This document shows, in pieces, positions 16,797-26,053 of a stretch of DNA of 64,000 nucleotides. Below the pieces are notes generated by a model that saw only the letters and a list, made by a program, of their open reading frames with translations, searched no databases and was not told the DNA's origin. Every line of letters starts with the position of its first letter. Position 1 is the first letter of the stretch. This DNA is from Myxococcales bacterium. Its GTDB lineage: Bacteria > Myxococcota_A > Polyangia > Polyangiales > Polyangiaceae. The stretch lies in the NCBI GenBank assembly GCA_016703425.1, contig JADJCA010000001.1, positions 62,001 to 126,000 on the forward strand, read 5' to 3'. The translations under genes and the position numbers were made by a program.

Positions 16797-19700
16797 TCAG
16801 GGCTTCAGAGCCGCCTGTCGGTCTTGCGCCAGAAGCTCGCCTGGCTGAACCGTGACTGCGAACGCGCGGCCATCCCAGTGGACCGTGACGACGCGGAAGC
16901 GGACGGGCCGATCGACCGGCTCGCTCTTCCACCGAACGGCCCACGCCTGTTTGCCCCACGCGTCGGGGCGCATGAGCGCGGCGTAGAGGCCCGTGCTGCC
17001 GGCGTCCGTGATCTCGCCGGGCAAGGTCTCCTTGTTGTCGTCGGCGGCGACGAGGACGAGTTCTGCGTCCAGATCTTCCCAAAGGAGCATCGCCATGGTG
17101 CCCGGGCCGCTGAACAGGCCCTGCTCCTTGAGCTTGCGACCGATGCCTTCGCGAGCGCCGTCGCCGCCCGCTGCCTTTGGGTCAGCGAAGAGAGCGCCGA
17201 GGCGCGCGGCGGACCAGAGACGGGCCCAGTAGCGAGGATCGTTGGGCCCGGGGCTGCCTTCGCCGGTGGCGACGTCGCGCTCGATGCGGAGCGCTTCGTC
17301 GATGCGCCCTGCACCAGCGGCCGCGGCCGCGAGCCGGAGCCATCCGACGGAGCTCTTCCGATCGAGGTCCGTGAGGGTCTTGTATTGACGATAGGCCGCG
17401 TCATACCAGCCGTGCCGGAGGTACACGTCGCCGAGCACTCGGCGCGAGAGCGGACTCTTGTCGTCGAACTCCACGATCTCCGAATAGGTGCGGACCGCTT
17501 CGTCGACTTCGCCAGCGCTCGAGAGGACGTCGCCCAATTGCTTGGCGAGGCTCGGTGTCATGAAGCCGCGATCGCGGAGTCGTCGCCCGTGGGCCAGCGC
17601 CTCCTGCCGATCACCGGCCTTGGCCAAGAGACGTACGAGCCGCAGGTCGCCCTGAGGATCGCCCTCTGCGCGGAGCATCGCCGCCCGGACGCGCAGGACG
17701 CGCTCTTCCGGGGTCTTCAGCTCGAGCAGACTGCGATCGACACCGCTCCAATCGACGATGCCGCCGAAGAGCACCCGCGACACGGCGGCCGCCAGGCGAA
17801 TGTCCACCGTGCGGCGAAGGATGGCTCGCGCCACGAAGCGTTGCGCCTCTCGATCACCTGAGAGGTGCGAGAGCACGACTTCGGCGGCGCCTTCGGTGTC
17901 GACGCGCTGCTGAACGAGGTCAAGGAACGCCGCTTGGTCGCGCCAATCGGGCAGCTCGCACGCGGCGCGGGCCATTTCGAGTTGTCCCACGACGGCGCGC
18001 GCGTCGGCGGCCTGCTTCATGCGGCGCTGCCAGAGCACGATGCGTTCCGCGAGGGGTCGGCTCGCGCTGTCGCTGCAGCGCGCGAGCGTGCGGCGCCAGG
18101 CGGTGACGGGCTCTGGGGCCTTGGCCGGTTCCAGCGTTGCGGGCCGCGCGGTGGCGGTGCTCTTGTCGGGGCGCTGGAACATGGGCTCGAGCTTTCCTTT
18201 CGCAGCCTGCGGCGGCGCGGGGGTGAGGGGGGCGACGGGGCGCGGCCGAGCTAGCGACTCCTGCCGTGGTGGCCCCCCGACACCGCCGGCGGCGCCGACC
18301 TTTAGCTCGGTCGGCGCGTCTCTCTCGAGATCCGCCAGACCACCCGGCGCGCCGCCCTTGTCACCCAGGCCTGCAACCGCCGTTGCCGTTGCAGCCGGGG
18401 CCGGATCGGCGGGCGCGATGGGCGACGGCGCCGGGCTCGCGACGGGCGTCGTCGCGCGATGGTCGGCGGCCTTCGCGCCGGCAGTCGCTACCGTTTGCTC
18501 GCGCTGCTCCGTCGTCGCGGGAGCTTCGCTCTTGGAGCAGCCCATCGCAGCTGCCGGTGCCGAAAGGGGCGGCGCGACGAACGGCGCCTCGAGGGCGCGC
18601 TCCATTTCGCTGCTGGTGATGCTCGTGAGCCGCACGCCCCGGAGCCGAGAGCGCTTTCGCTGCACCCCTTGGCGCGCGTAGGCGGCCTCGCTGTCGAGCG
18701 CGAGGATGCTCGTGTAGGGCGTCATCAATCCATATTCGACGCCTAGGTCGAGCACCTTGCTGCGGTTCTCCTCCGCCGCAGGACCGCCGCCGAGCAGTCG
18801 CCTGATGTATTCGGCGGCCCACAGGCGCGGCACCAGCGAGGTCGTCACGCCTGCGTCAAGCGAGAGCGCATACTCCGCCCCGACGTCTCGCCCTCCGGCG
18901 CGCCACTTCATCTTCACCTTTGGTGGAAGCGGGTGGTGCGTTCGCGCGAGGAGCACCAGCTCTTCGCCGTGCGACAGCTTGCCCGTCGACGAGTAAAACG
19001 GCTGGTCGAGGCCAGCGCCGAGGTCGACCTCTACGTCGGTGAGCGTCGGCGTCTTGATGGCGCTCGTGAGGCGCAGCGCCGCTCCCGTGACTTGCTCGGC
19101 CTCGTCGATGCGGAAGTGTTGTCCGCCGCCGGTGCGGGTCAGTTGACCTAAGAGGTCGTGCCGCGCATCGGCGCCGACGCCGATGGAGAAGAGCCGCGCG
19201 CGCGCGCCGGTGAGCGATCGACGGAGTCGATCCATCAGCGCCTCGGGCCCCGTCTCGCCGCTCGTCGGCGCGCCGTCGCCTACGTACACGATGGCCGGCT
19301 GCTCGGCGCCGTGGAGGCGCTCAAGAGCCGGTTCGAACATCGAGCCGAGGTCTGTTGCGCCGGCGACGGCGTGGTCCGACAGGCGTTCGAGGGCCTTTGA
19401 GATGTCGCTCTCGGTGGCGGGCGCGAGGCCTTGCTTCGGGTAGACGACGCGCGGCGCTACGTCGAGCGCGATGAGCGCGAAGCGGTCTTGGTCGGAGAGG
19501 GCGCGCAGCGTGGCCTCGGCGGCGGCGGTTCGCAGTTGACGCGCACTCTCGTCGCCACCGGCGGACGTGTCGACGACGACCACCAGCTCGCCTTTGACGG
19601 GAGGGAGCTTCGCGAAGTCGACCTCGGGCAAGACCCGCAACATGACGTAGTCGGCCTTGTCCTGCCCCGACTCAAAGCGCCACGCGCGAACGGGCTTCGG

Positions 19701-20993
19701 AGCGCTCTTCTGCGTCATCTCCAGCTGAAAGTCCGCGCGTGGAACGTAGCCGCTGCGGCGCATCGTCACGCGTCGACCACCCTCTTCGACGCGAGCGTCG
19801 AGGGCCGTGGCGACCTGGACGCCTTCGGTCGGACCGAGGTCGACGGAGAGGGAAAACTCGTCGAAGCGAACGGGGTCCTCGGAGCGAAGCGGGTAGACGT
19901 AGCGCGTCTTGCCATCGACGTTTCCGAGCAGCTCGGTGTAGCGGAGGACTACGCGCCTGGTGCCGCTGGCGGGGACAGGGAAGATGCGCGCGCGGTACGA
20001 GCGTCCGTCGATCCACTCGAGCAGCGCCGGATCGTTGCGCTGCTTCACCGCGACCGCGTATTGAGCGGCGGCCTCTCGCTTCTCGATGACCTCCCCCTCG
20101 ACGAGTTGGCCGTCGGTCTCGAGGGCGAAGCTCGTCACCGTCGCGGCGGAGGGGATCGTGAACCAGTACCAACCCTCGATGGGCGTGCTGCCGGGGTTGG
20201 AGAACGTCTGGTCGACCTCCGTTTCGGCGATGCCGTCGCGGACGACGGCCCGCACCGATTGCTGGGCGATGCCGAGGGTTCGTGCCGGGGCGCCGAAGGA
20301 TGCGTTCGGATCGAGGCCATAGATGCGCCCGCTGCCTGAGCCGATACTCGCGCGCCCGCCGCGCGCATCGCCCATGCCGCCGGTCCAGTCTTGCCAAAAC
20401 GCCACGGCGGCGACCGTCGGCGCAGCGTCGCCGACGACCTTGCCTTGCTGCCCCGCGTTGATCTCAAGGCGACCGCCGGGCGTCGTCAGGATTGAGAGGC
20501 CACGCGCGACGTACACGCTCGCGGCGTTGGCCGTTCGTTCGATGGAGAGACCCGCACCGCTGGCCGAGACGACGCTCTTCCCGAGGAGGCACTCGATGGC
20601 CTCGCCGCCCTCGTGCGGCGCCTCAAGCCAGACCTCGCCGCGCTCGACGGCCATGCCCTTGTCGCGGAGCACGATCTCGCTCTCGCCCCGCATGAAGACC
20701 GCTGCGCCTTCCCCCGTGCGGACCAGCGCGCGGGCGCCTTTGCCCGTCTGTATGCGGGCACCCTTCGGGAGCGGCGTGCCGCTCAGGGCCGCGGCCCTGA
20801 CAGCGTCGTCAACGATGCTTACATCCCCCGCCGCGAGCTCGAGCCTCGCGCCGAGGCTCCTCGACTTGGTGGGGGTCTTTGCGCGCGATGCGCCGAAGGC
20901 CACGAGGAGCGCGAGCGCCGCGAGGGCCAGGCCTCCCAGGAGCAAGAGCTTCACGGGGCGGCGAGCGGACGGGGAGGGGGTGGCGACGTTCAT
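16797..20993 (-). CDS. Giant FecR-VIT-VWA-TPR membrane-anchored protein
   Basis: The protein has 1,398 residues. One membrane segment lies at about 14-34. Residues 50-190 look like a FecR domain (IQTGKGARALVRTGEGAAV). A VIT domain follows at about 240-370 (VDQTFSNPGSTPIEGWYWF, YAVAVKQRNDPALLEWIDG), then a VWA domain from about 468 with the metal-site motif DTSAGGDES at 475-483 (the usual DxSxS is altered to DTSAG). Beyond residue 800 comes a long Pro/Ala linker and then about 400 residues of helical repeats of TPR type. VIT-VWA proteins are commonly surface or periplasmic binding proteins; a FecR domain usually senses or transmits envelope signals. ATG 20993 has GGAG upstream. It stands alone on its strand, divergent from the flavoenzyme gene. 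Confidence 0.85.
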   Translation of the reverse strand: MNVATPSPSARRPVKLLLLGGLALAALALLVAFGASRAKTPTKSRSLGARLELAAGDVSIVDDAVRAAALSGTPLPKGARIQTGKGARALVRTGEGAAVFMRGESEIVLRDKGMAVERGEVWLEAPHEGGEAIECLLGKSVVSASGAGLSIERTANAASVYVARGLSILTTPGGRLEINAGQQGKVVGDAAPTVAAVAFWQDWTGGMGDARGGRASIGSGSGRIYGLDPNASFGAPARTLGIAQQSVRAVVRDGIAETEVDQTFSNPGSTPIEGWYWFTIPSAATVTSFALETDGQLVEGEVIEKREAAAQYAVAVKQRNDPALLEWIDGRSYRARIFPVPASGTRRVVLRYTELLGNVDGKTRYVYPLRSEDPVRFDEFSLSVDLGPTEGVQVATALDARVEEGGRRVTMRRSGYVPRADFQLEMTQKSAPKPVRAWRFESGQDKADYVMLRVLPEVDFAKLPPVKGELVVVVDTSAGGDESARQLRTAAAEATLRALSDQDRFALIALDVAPRVVYPKQGLAPATESDISKALERLSDHAVAGATDLGSMFEPALERLHGAEQPAIVYVGDGAPTSGETGPEALMDRLRRSLTGARARLFSIGVGADARHDLLGQLTRTGGGQHFRIDEAEQVTGAALRLTSAIKTPTLTDVEVDLGAGLDQPFYSSTGKLSHGEELVLLARTHHPLPPKVKMKWRAGGRDVGAEYALSLDAGVTTSLVPRLWAAEYIRRLLGGGPAAEENRSKVLDLGVEYGLMTPYTSILALDSEAAYARQGVQRKRSRLRGVRLTSITSSEMERALEAPFVAPPLSAPAAAMGCSKSEAPATTEQREQTVATAGAKAADHRATTPVASPAPSPIAPADPAPAATATAVAGLGDKGGAPGGLADLERDAPTELKVGAAGGVGGPPRQESLARPRPVAPLTPAPPQAAKGKLEPMFQRPDKSTATARPATLEPAKAPEPVTAWRRTLARCSDSASRPLAERIVLWQRRMKQAADARAVVGQLEMARAACELPDWRDQAAFLDLVQQRVDTEGAAEVVLSHLSGDREAQRFVARAILRRTVDIRLAAAVSRVLFGGIVDWSGVDRSLLELKTPEERVLRVRAAMLRAEGDPQGDLRLVRLLAKAGDRQEALAHGRRLRDRGFMTPSLAKQLGDVLSSAGEVDEAVRTYSEIVEFDDKSPLSRRVLGDVYLRHGWYDAAYRQYKTLTDLDRKSSVGWLRLAAAAAGAGRIDEALRIERDVATGEGSPGPNDPRYWARLWSAARLGALFADPKAAGGDGAREGIGRKLKEQGLFSGPGTMAMLLWEDLDAELVLVAADDNKETLPGEITDAGSTGLYAALMRPDAWGKQAWAVRWKSEPVDRPVRFRVVTVHWDGRAFAVTVQPGELLAQDRQAALKP

Positions 20994-21252
20994 TTGGCGA
21001 TGGGCTCCGCCATTGAACGTACGGGGTGTGGAAAGGATTTGCTTCAGCCATCGATTCGACGGACGGAACGTCGAGACGAGGCGACACCTTCATCTGCCCC
21101 AGCCAAGCCACGCGCTCGAGACCATTCGGTGCACGCGGACGATGATTCGCGCGGGCAGTCGACTCGACGCAGCGGGGCCTGGGGTCGGTCGAAAGGCGGG
21201 GACCACCCGCGCCAGAGTTGGAACGTGGTAGGAACGGCGTCAGAGGCGCCGC

Positions 21253-23544
21253 ATGCGTATCGTGTGTCTGGGTGGTGGGCCCGCCGGGCTCTATTTTTCG
21301 ATCCTGATGAAGAAGGCGGACCCGACCGCCGACATCACCGTCATCGAACGCAATCGTCCCGGTGACACGTTTGGTTGGGGCGTCGTCTTTTCCGACAAGA
21401 CGATGGACGCCTTTCGCGAGGCCGACGCCCAGGTCGTGAGCGAGATCGAGGCCGCGTTCCGTCACTGGGACGACATCGACGTCTTCTTCAAGGGTCGGAA
21501 GATCACCTCTGGCGGACACGGCTTCTGCGGCATCGCGCGCGTGAAGCTCCTCGACATCTTCCAGCGGCGCGCCCGGGAACTAGGCGTTCACCTCAGGTTC
21601 GAAACGGAGTTCACGGACGTCGCCAGCTACGCCAAGGACTACGATCTGGTGGTCGGCGCCGACGGCGTCAACTCGGTGACGCGGGCCGCCCATGAGGGCC
21701 ACTTCAATCCGCGCATCGACGTTCGCAAGTGTCGGTTCATCTGGCTCGGAACAAAGAAGAAGCTCGACGCCTTCACCTTCGCGTTTCGAGAGACCGAGTG
21801 GGGCTGGTTCAACCTCCACGCGTACCGCTTCGACGAGGACTGGTCGACGTTCATCGTCGAGACGCACGAGGACACCTGGAAGAGGGCCGGCCTCGACCAG
21901 ATGGAGCCGAGCGATTCGATCGCCCTCTGCGAGAAGCTCTTCTCCGATCTCCTGGACGGGCATGCGCTCATCAGCAACGCGAGACACCTCCGGGGCTCGG
22001 CCATGTGGCTCAAGTTCAACCGGGTGCTCTGCGAGCGTTGGTACAAGGACAACATCGTCCTTATCGGCGACGCGGCGCACACCGCGCATTTTTCCATCGG
22101 CTCGGGCACCAAGCTCGCCATGGAGGACGCCATCGCGCTGGTGAAGGTGCTCACGAGCCGAGAGGGCGACGTCCCCGCGAGGCTGGAGCGCTACCAGCGC
22201 GAGCGAGAGGTCGAGGCGCTCAAGCTGCAGAGCGCGGCGCGCAACCGCATGACGTGGTTCGAGGACATCGACCGTTACGTAGGCCTCGAGCCGGAGCAGT
22301 TTGTCTTCTCCCTTCTGACGGGGAGCCAACGGGTCGGCTACGCGAACCAAAAGCTCCGCGACCCGGCTTACATCGAGAGCGTCGATCGCTTTATGGCGAA
22401 GGCCAGCGGCCTCGGCGACGTGGCGGCTCCTCCGATGTTTACGCCGCTCTCGCTTCGCGGGCTCACGATCGGAAACCGCGTCGCCGTCTCGCCGATGTGC
22501 ATGTACAGCGCATCAGACGGGCTCCCCGACGACTTTCATCTCGTTCACTACGGCAGCCGCGCCATGGGAGGCGCGGGGCTGCTCTTTACCGAGATGACTT
22601 GCGTTGCCCCCGATGCGCGCATCACTCCCGGGTGCACGGGCTTGTGGAACGACGACCAAGCGGCTGCGTGGCAGCGCATCGTTTCGTTCGTTCACAGGAT
22701 GAGCGGCGCCAAGATCGCCTTGCAGCTCGGCCACGCGGGCCGGAAGGGTTCGACGAAGCTCTCGTGGGAGGGGGTTGACCAGCCGCTCGCGGCGGGCAAC
22801 TGGCCGCTCATTGCCCCGTCGCCGCTGCCCTACGTGCCGGGCCAGTCGCAGATTCCGCGCGAGATGAGCCGCGCCGACATGGATGCCGTGCTTTTGGACT
22901 TCGTCGCCGCGACGCGGCGGGCCGCCACGTGCGGCTTCGACATGCTCGAGCTGCACGCGGCGCACGGCTACCTGCTCTCGTCGTTCATCTCGCCCTTGAC
23001 CAACGTGCGAACCGACGACTACGGGGGCAGCGTTGACCGGCGCTGCCGGTACCCGCTCGAGGTCTTTCGCGCGATGCGCGCCGTGTGGCCCGCGGATAAG
23101 CCCATGTCCGTCCGCATCTCCGCGCACGACTGGGTTCCCGGTGGACTTGGGCCCGACGAGGCGGTTCAGGTGGCCGCGCTCTTTCGCGACGCCGGGGCCG
23201 ACATCATCCACGTGTCGTCGGGCCAGGTCAGCAAAGACGAGAAGCCGGTCTATGGCCGCATGTTTCAGGTCCCGCTCTCGGATCAGATCCGGAACGCCCT
23301 CGGCGTACCGACCATTGCCGTCGGTAACATCTTCGAGTTCGACCACGTGAACACGATCATCGCGGCGGGCCGAGCGGACTTGTGCGCGCTCGCGCGGCCG
23401 CACCTTGCGGACCCGAGTTGGACGCTGCACGCCGCAGCGGCGCAGGGCTACGGCGGCGTCGTGTGGCCTGAGCCTTACCAAGCGGGCCGTCTCCAGCTCG
23501 AGCGCAACTTGCAGCGCGCCGCGCAGATGGCGCTCAACGCCTGA
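21253..23544 (+). CDS. Anthraniloyl-CoA monooxygenase-like flavoprotein fused to an Old Yellow Enzyme
   Basis: The 763-residue protein has an N-terminal FAD monooxygenase (GGGPAGLYFS at 7-16, GDAAHTAHFSIGSGTKLAME near 273) and, from about residue 395, a complete Old Yellow Enzyme NADH:flavin oxidoreductase (LELHAAHGYLLSSFISPLTN, DDYGGSVDRRCRYPLEV). This architecture and length match 2-aminobenzoyl-CoA monooxygenase/reductase of aromatic degraders and the proteins annotated as bifunctional salicylyl-CoA 5-hydroxylase/oxidoreductase. The expected reaction is oxygen-dependent hydroxylation of an aromatic acyl-CoA followed by reduction of the ring. No aryl-CoA ligase, thioesterase or beta-oxidation gene lies nearby, so the true substrate is uncertain. 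The 259 bases upstream, shared with the divergent VIT gene, show no clear promoter. Confidence 0.88.
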   Translation: MRIVCLGGGPAGLYFSILMKKADPTADITVIERNRPGDTFGWGVVFSDKTMDAFREADAQVVSEIEAAFRHWDDIDVFFKGRKITSGGHGFCGIARVKLLDIFQRRARELGVHLRFETEFTDVASYAKDYDLVVGADGVNSVTRAAHEGHFNPRIDVRKCRFIWLGTKKKLDAFTFAFRETEWGWFNLHAYRFDEDWSTFIVETHEDTWKRAGLDQMEPSDSIALCEKLFSDLLDGHALISNARHLRGSAMWLKFNRVLCERWYKDNIVLIGDAAHTAHFSIGSGTKLAMEDAIALVKVLTSREGDVPARLERYQREREVEALKLQSAARNRMTWFEDIDRYVGLEPEQFVFSLLTGSQRVGYANQKLRDPAYIESVDRFMAKASGLGDVAAPPMFTPLSLRGLTIGNRVAVSPMCMYSASDGLPDDFHLVHYGSRAMGGAGLLFTEMTCVAPDARITPGCTGLWNDDQAAAWQRIVSFVHRMSGAKIALQLGHAGRKGSTKLSWEGVDQPLAAGNWPLIAPSPLPYVPGQSQIPREMSRADMDAVLLDFVAATRRAATCGFDMLELHAAHGYLLSSFISPLTNVRTDDYGGSVDRRCRYPLEVFRAMRAVWPADKPMSVRISAHDWVPGGLGPDEAVQVAALFRDAGADIIHVSSGQVSKDEKPVYGRMFQVPLSDQIRNALGVPTIAVGNIFEFDHVNTIIAAGRADLCALARPHLADPSWTLHAAAAQGYGGVVWPEPYQAGRLQLERNLQRAAQMALNA

Positions 23545-23678
23545 GGCATCGCGAGAGAAATTCGGCGGCGTGTCGGACGAGGCCTTTCTCCGCGAGCCGC
23601 TGGGACTGGGAAGATCCAGTTAGACGAAACGTAAGAGCGGGTGCGCAGCGCAAAACCAACGCGCGCAGGAGCCCTCTT

Positions 23679-24938
23679 ATGCGAAGCCGCTTTTCCGTCG
23701 CCCTGTTGCTCACGCTCTCCGCGGCCGCCGCCGCTTGTTCGGCCGACACCGACTCCGAAGAGTCGCTCGGTCAAGACGAAGCCGAGAAGCGCATCAAGCC
23801 GAAGGACTCGGAGAACCTGGGGCGCCTGCAGGTGAACTGGCCGCAGGGGTGGCAGGCGGCGATCAACGCCGCCGACGACGCGACGGTCACCTACCGCAAC
23901 GGCGGAGTCGTCATTGGCGTGCAGAGCCGCCTCAAGGAAGGCGACGGCTGCATCGCGCTCGGCACGAAGTTCGGCGCGACGCTCCAGGACTGCACCGTCG
24001 CGCTCACCAAGAACAAGACGACGACGTTCGACCTCTCGGCGCTCAAGGTGACCTACGACGCGACCGCGACGGGCAAGCTCGCGGTGGACTTCGGCCCCAA
24101 GCCGACGCTCAGCATTCGCCGCAAGAACCCCGCGTCGCCGGGGTCGGAGCCTGTGATTTGGAACCAAGGCAACTCGGGCTACTTCAACGGCTCGAACACG
24201 CGCGGTGTCATCACGCTGCCGGGCGACTACGTCTTCTCGTGGGGCCTCCCGATCCTTGATGAGAAGAACGAGAGCCTCGCCAAGGGTAAGTTCGAGACGG
24301 TGAACCTGGACCCGGCGGAGAAGCGCGCCACCATCAAGGTCAAGGCCCCGACGCGTGAGCTTCCCAACGCGGCCTTCGGCTGCGGGAGCGCCTACCGCAA
24401 CTTCCTCGTGCAGCGCAGCATCGACAACGCGGCAGGTAACTACGGCGAGCCCGACGGTTCGGTCCAGCAGCAGGGCGCGGGAGCTGCGTCCGGCGAAGGC
24501 ATCGTCGCCTGGCAGGCCCTGCCGCTCACGAAGGACACGGATTTTCGAGTCTTTCCCTTCGCCTCCACGGAAGGCGCGATGCACTACGAGTACGTGGTCA
24601 ACAGCGTCGCGGTGCCGCTCGACGTCAAACCCGGCAAGACCATCACGGTGCCCGTTGAGCGCCTCGACGTCGACGATGTGGAGGTCGAGAAAGAAGACGG
24701 CTCGACCTACAACGTGAAGGGCCAATACGTGGTCTACAAGCAGGGCCCCAACAACTCGTGGCTGCCCATCACGCAGTACCAGACGTCGTATTACGGCGGC
24801 TGCAACGGCGGGCGTGGGGCATGGTCGGCGCCGACGGGGACGGGCCTTGACCTTCCGCCGGGTACCTACCGGTTGGTCATCACCTACAACACGGCGGAAG
24901 GCTCGAAGACCAAGGACGAGGTCGTGACGCTCCCCTGA
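23679..24938 (+). CDS. Lipoprotein of unknown function
   Basis: The 419-residue protein starts at ATG 23679 with AGGAG at 23667-23671. The signal ends AAAAACSAD, a lipobox. The mature part is long, beta-rich and without a catalytic motif; several Gly/Asn/Tyr-rich loops and Cys residues (AFGCGSAYRN, YYGGCNGGRG) suggest an extracellular fold. It sits 134 bases after the flavoenzyme and may be transcribed separately. No family is recognised. Confidence 0.8.
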   Translation: MRSRFSVALLLTLSAAAAACSADTDSEESLGQDEAEKRIKPKDSENLGRLQVNWPQGWQAAINAADDATVTYRNGGVVIGVQSRLKEGDGCIALGTKFGATLQDCTVALTKNKTTTFDLSALKVTYDATATGKLAVDFGPKPTLSIRRKNPASPGSEPVIWNQGNSGYFNGSNTRGVITLPGDYVFSWGLPILDEKNESLAKGKFETVNLDPAEKRATIKVKAPTRELPNAAFGCGSAYRNFLVQRSIDNAAGNYGEPDGSVQQQGAGAASGEGIVAWQALPLTKDTDFRVFPFASTEGAMHYEYVVNSVAVPLDVKPGKTITVPVERLDVDDVEVEKEDGSTYNVKGQYVVYKQGPNNSWLPITQYQTSYYGGCNGGRGAWSAPTGTGLDLPPGTYRLVITYNTAEGSKTKDEVVTLP

Positions 24939-24956
24939 GCGAACGCTTCGCGCGCG

Positions 24957-24989
24957 GCGGGCTCGCGGTCGAATCGATCGCGGGCCCGC
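24957..24989. terminator. Strong hairpin between convergent genes
   Basis: GCGGGCTCGCGGTCGA and TCGATCGCGGGCCCGC form a stem of up to 16 bp with two wobble pairs, 18 bases after the lipoprotein stop, followed on the plus strand by GGTGTCTTTGT. It lies between convergent genes and probably works as a two-way terminator, although the T-tract is weak. Confidence 0.6.
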
Positions 24990-25036
24990 GGTGTCTTTGT
25001 CGCCAGGTCATTGTCGCGCTCGGGGGCACAGCTGAC

Positions 25037-25378
25037 CTACGGCCACCGGAAGAGCTCGTACGCGAGAAACCCGAGGCCGAGGCTTGCGCCATTGGCCACC
25101 AAGCTGACGACGATGGCGTGCGTCCGCGCCGGCTTCGGGCGGAGGACGACGACGAAGTAGGCGGCCTCGAAGAGCCACGCGAAGAGCTCAGCGGAGATCG
25201 CTCGCGATGGATAGGAGAAGCCCGCTTGGCGTCCCCAAAACATGAACACCCCCCAAACAATGGGATGGGTGATGGCGCTGGCTCCGAAGGCTTCGAGAAA
25301 CGTCGCCCCAAGGAAGCGCCGGTAGATCGGCACCTCCACGAGCTGCGTGAAGACGAACGCGAAGAGCCAGCGCTTCAT
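25037..25378 (-). CDS. Small integral membrane protein
   Basis: The 113-residue protein starts at ATG 25378, 19 bases after the stop of the MYXO-CTERM-like gene, so both probably share a message. It has about three hydrophobic segments (FAFVFTQLVEVPIYRRF; ELFAWLFEAAYFVVVLR; AIVVSLVANGASLGLGFLAYEL) separated by short charged loops. There is no enzyme motif. The family is not recognised. Confidence 0.65.
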   Translation of the reverse strand: MKRWLFAFVFTQLVEVPIYRRFLGATFLEAFGASAITHPIVWGVFMFWGRQAGFSYPSRAISAELFAWLFEAAYFVVVLRPKPARTHAIVVSLVANGASLGLGFLAYELFRWP

Positions 25379-25397
25379 GCGGAGACCGCGCCGCCGC

Positions 25398-25877
25398 CTA
25401 CGGCTTGGTGCCCTTGCGTCCGCGGCGACCGAAGCGCATGAGTAGCATCGGCGCGAGCGCGAGGAGCCATGGTCCCGCCGCGCGTGCCGCCGGCGTCGCC
25501 ATGATCGAACAGCCCCCGCCGTCGTCGTTGGTCTCGGTCGCCTTGGTCCCGCCGTCGACGGCCGCTGTCGAGCTGCCACCATCGGAGCCGGCGGCTGGCT
25601 TGCCGCTGTCGCCACCGGCGTCGGTCGCCACGCCGGTGTTCACGCACACGACGCAGTCGACCTCTTTGGTGCCTGGCGGCGAGCCATCGCTGTAGTCGAG
25701 CCGGGTGCACTTCTTGGCGGTGCAGTTGCCTGGGACACCGGCGTTGTCGCAGGCAGCGCCGGCCGCCTTGCCTTGGCAGGCGCCCTCCTCCGGTACGATG
25801 GCGTCGGCGTTGGCGGTGCCCGCCAGCGTGAAGGCAAACAGCGCGAACGCTGCCGGAAGCATGCGACTCGATTTCAT
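25398..25877 (-). CDS. Secreted protein with MYXO-CTERM-like sorting tail
   Basis: The 159-residue protein starts at ATG 25877, with AGGAGGA six bases upstream, one of the best ribosome sites in the window. It has a signal peptide (ending TANADA), a Cys-containing core (six Cys between about residues 34 and 78), an Ala/Gly/Asp-rich linker, then DGGGCSI, a hydrophobic stretch (LLALAPMLLM) and a basic end (RFGRRGRK). The Gly-Cys, hydrophobic, Arg-rich order is the MYXO-CTERM pattern, a C-terminal sorting signal known in myxobacteria. The protein is therefore predicted to be surface-anchored. The Cys core is not assigned. Confidence 0.78.
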   Translation of the reverse strand: MKSSRMLPAAFALFAFTLAGTANADAIVPEEGACQGKAAGAACDNAGVPGNCTAKKCTRLDYSDGSPPGTKEVDCVVCVNTGVATDAGGDSGKPAAGSDGGSSTAAVDGGTKATETNDDGGGCSIMATPAARAAGPWLLALAPMLLMRFGRRGRKGTKP

Positions 25878-25924
25878 GGGAAGTCCTCCTGCGACGCGGA
25901 AAGCAAGCTCCGGGCCGCCCTCAT

Positions 25925-25946
25925 ACGATGGCCTTTTGGCCATCGT
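25925..25946. repeat. Perfect inverted repeat downstream of ptsI
   Basis: ACGATGGCC, loop TTTT, GGCCATCGT form a perfect 9-bp stem between the ptsI stop and the start of the MYXO-CTERM-like gene. On the minus strand it could end the PTS operon (no T-run follows), or it could be an operator for the next gene. Confidence 0.5.
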
Positions 25947-26053
25947 CAGTGCGCTTTTGGCCTCGGGTGTCGACCTCACGCAGGCTCTCGCGGTTCGAGC
26001 GTGCGCTTCGCTGGCACAGCGTGGCACTCGCGCATGCCCGTCCCGGCGCTCCG

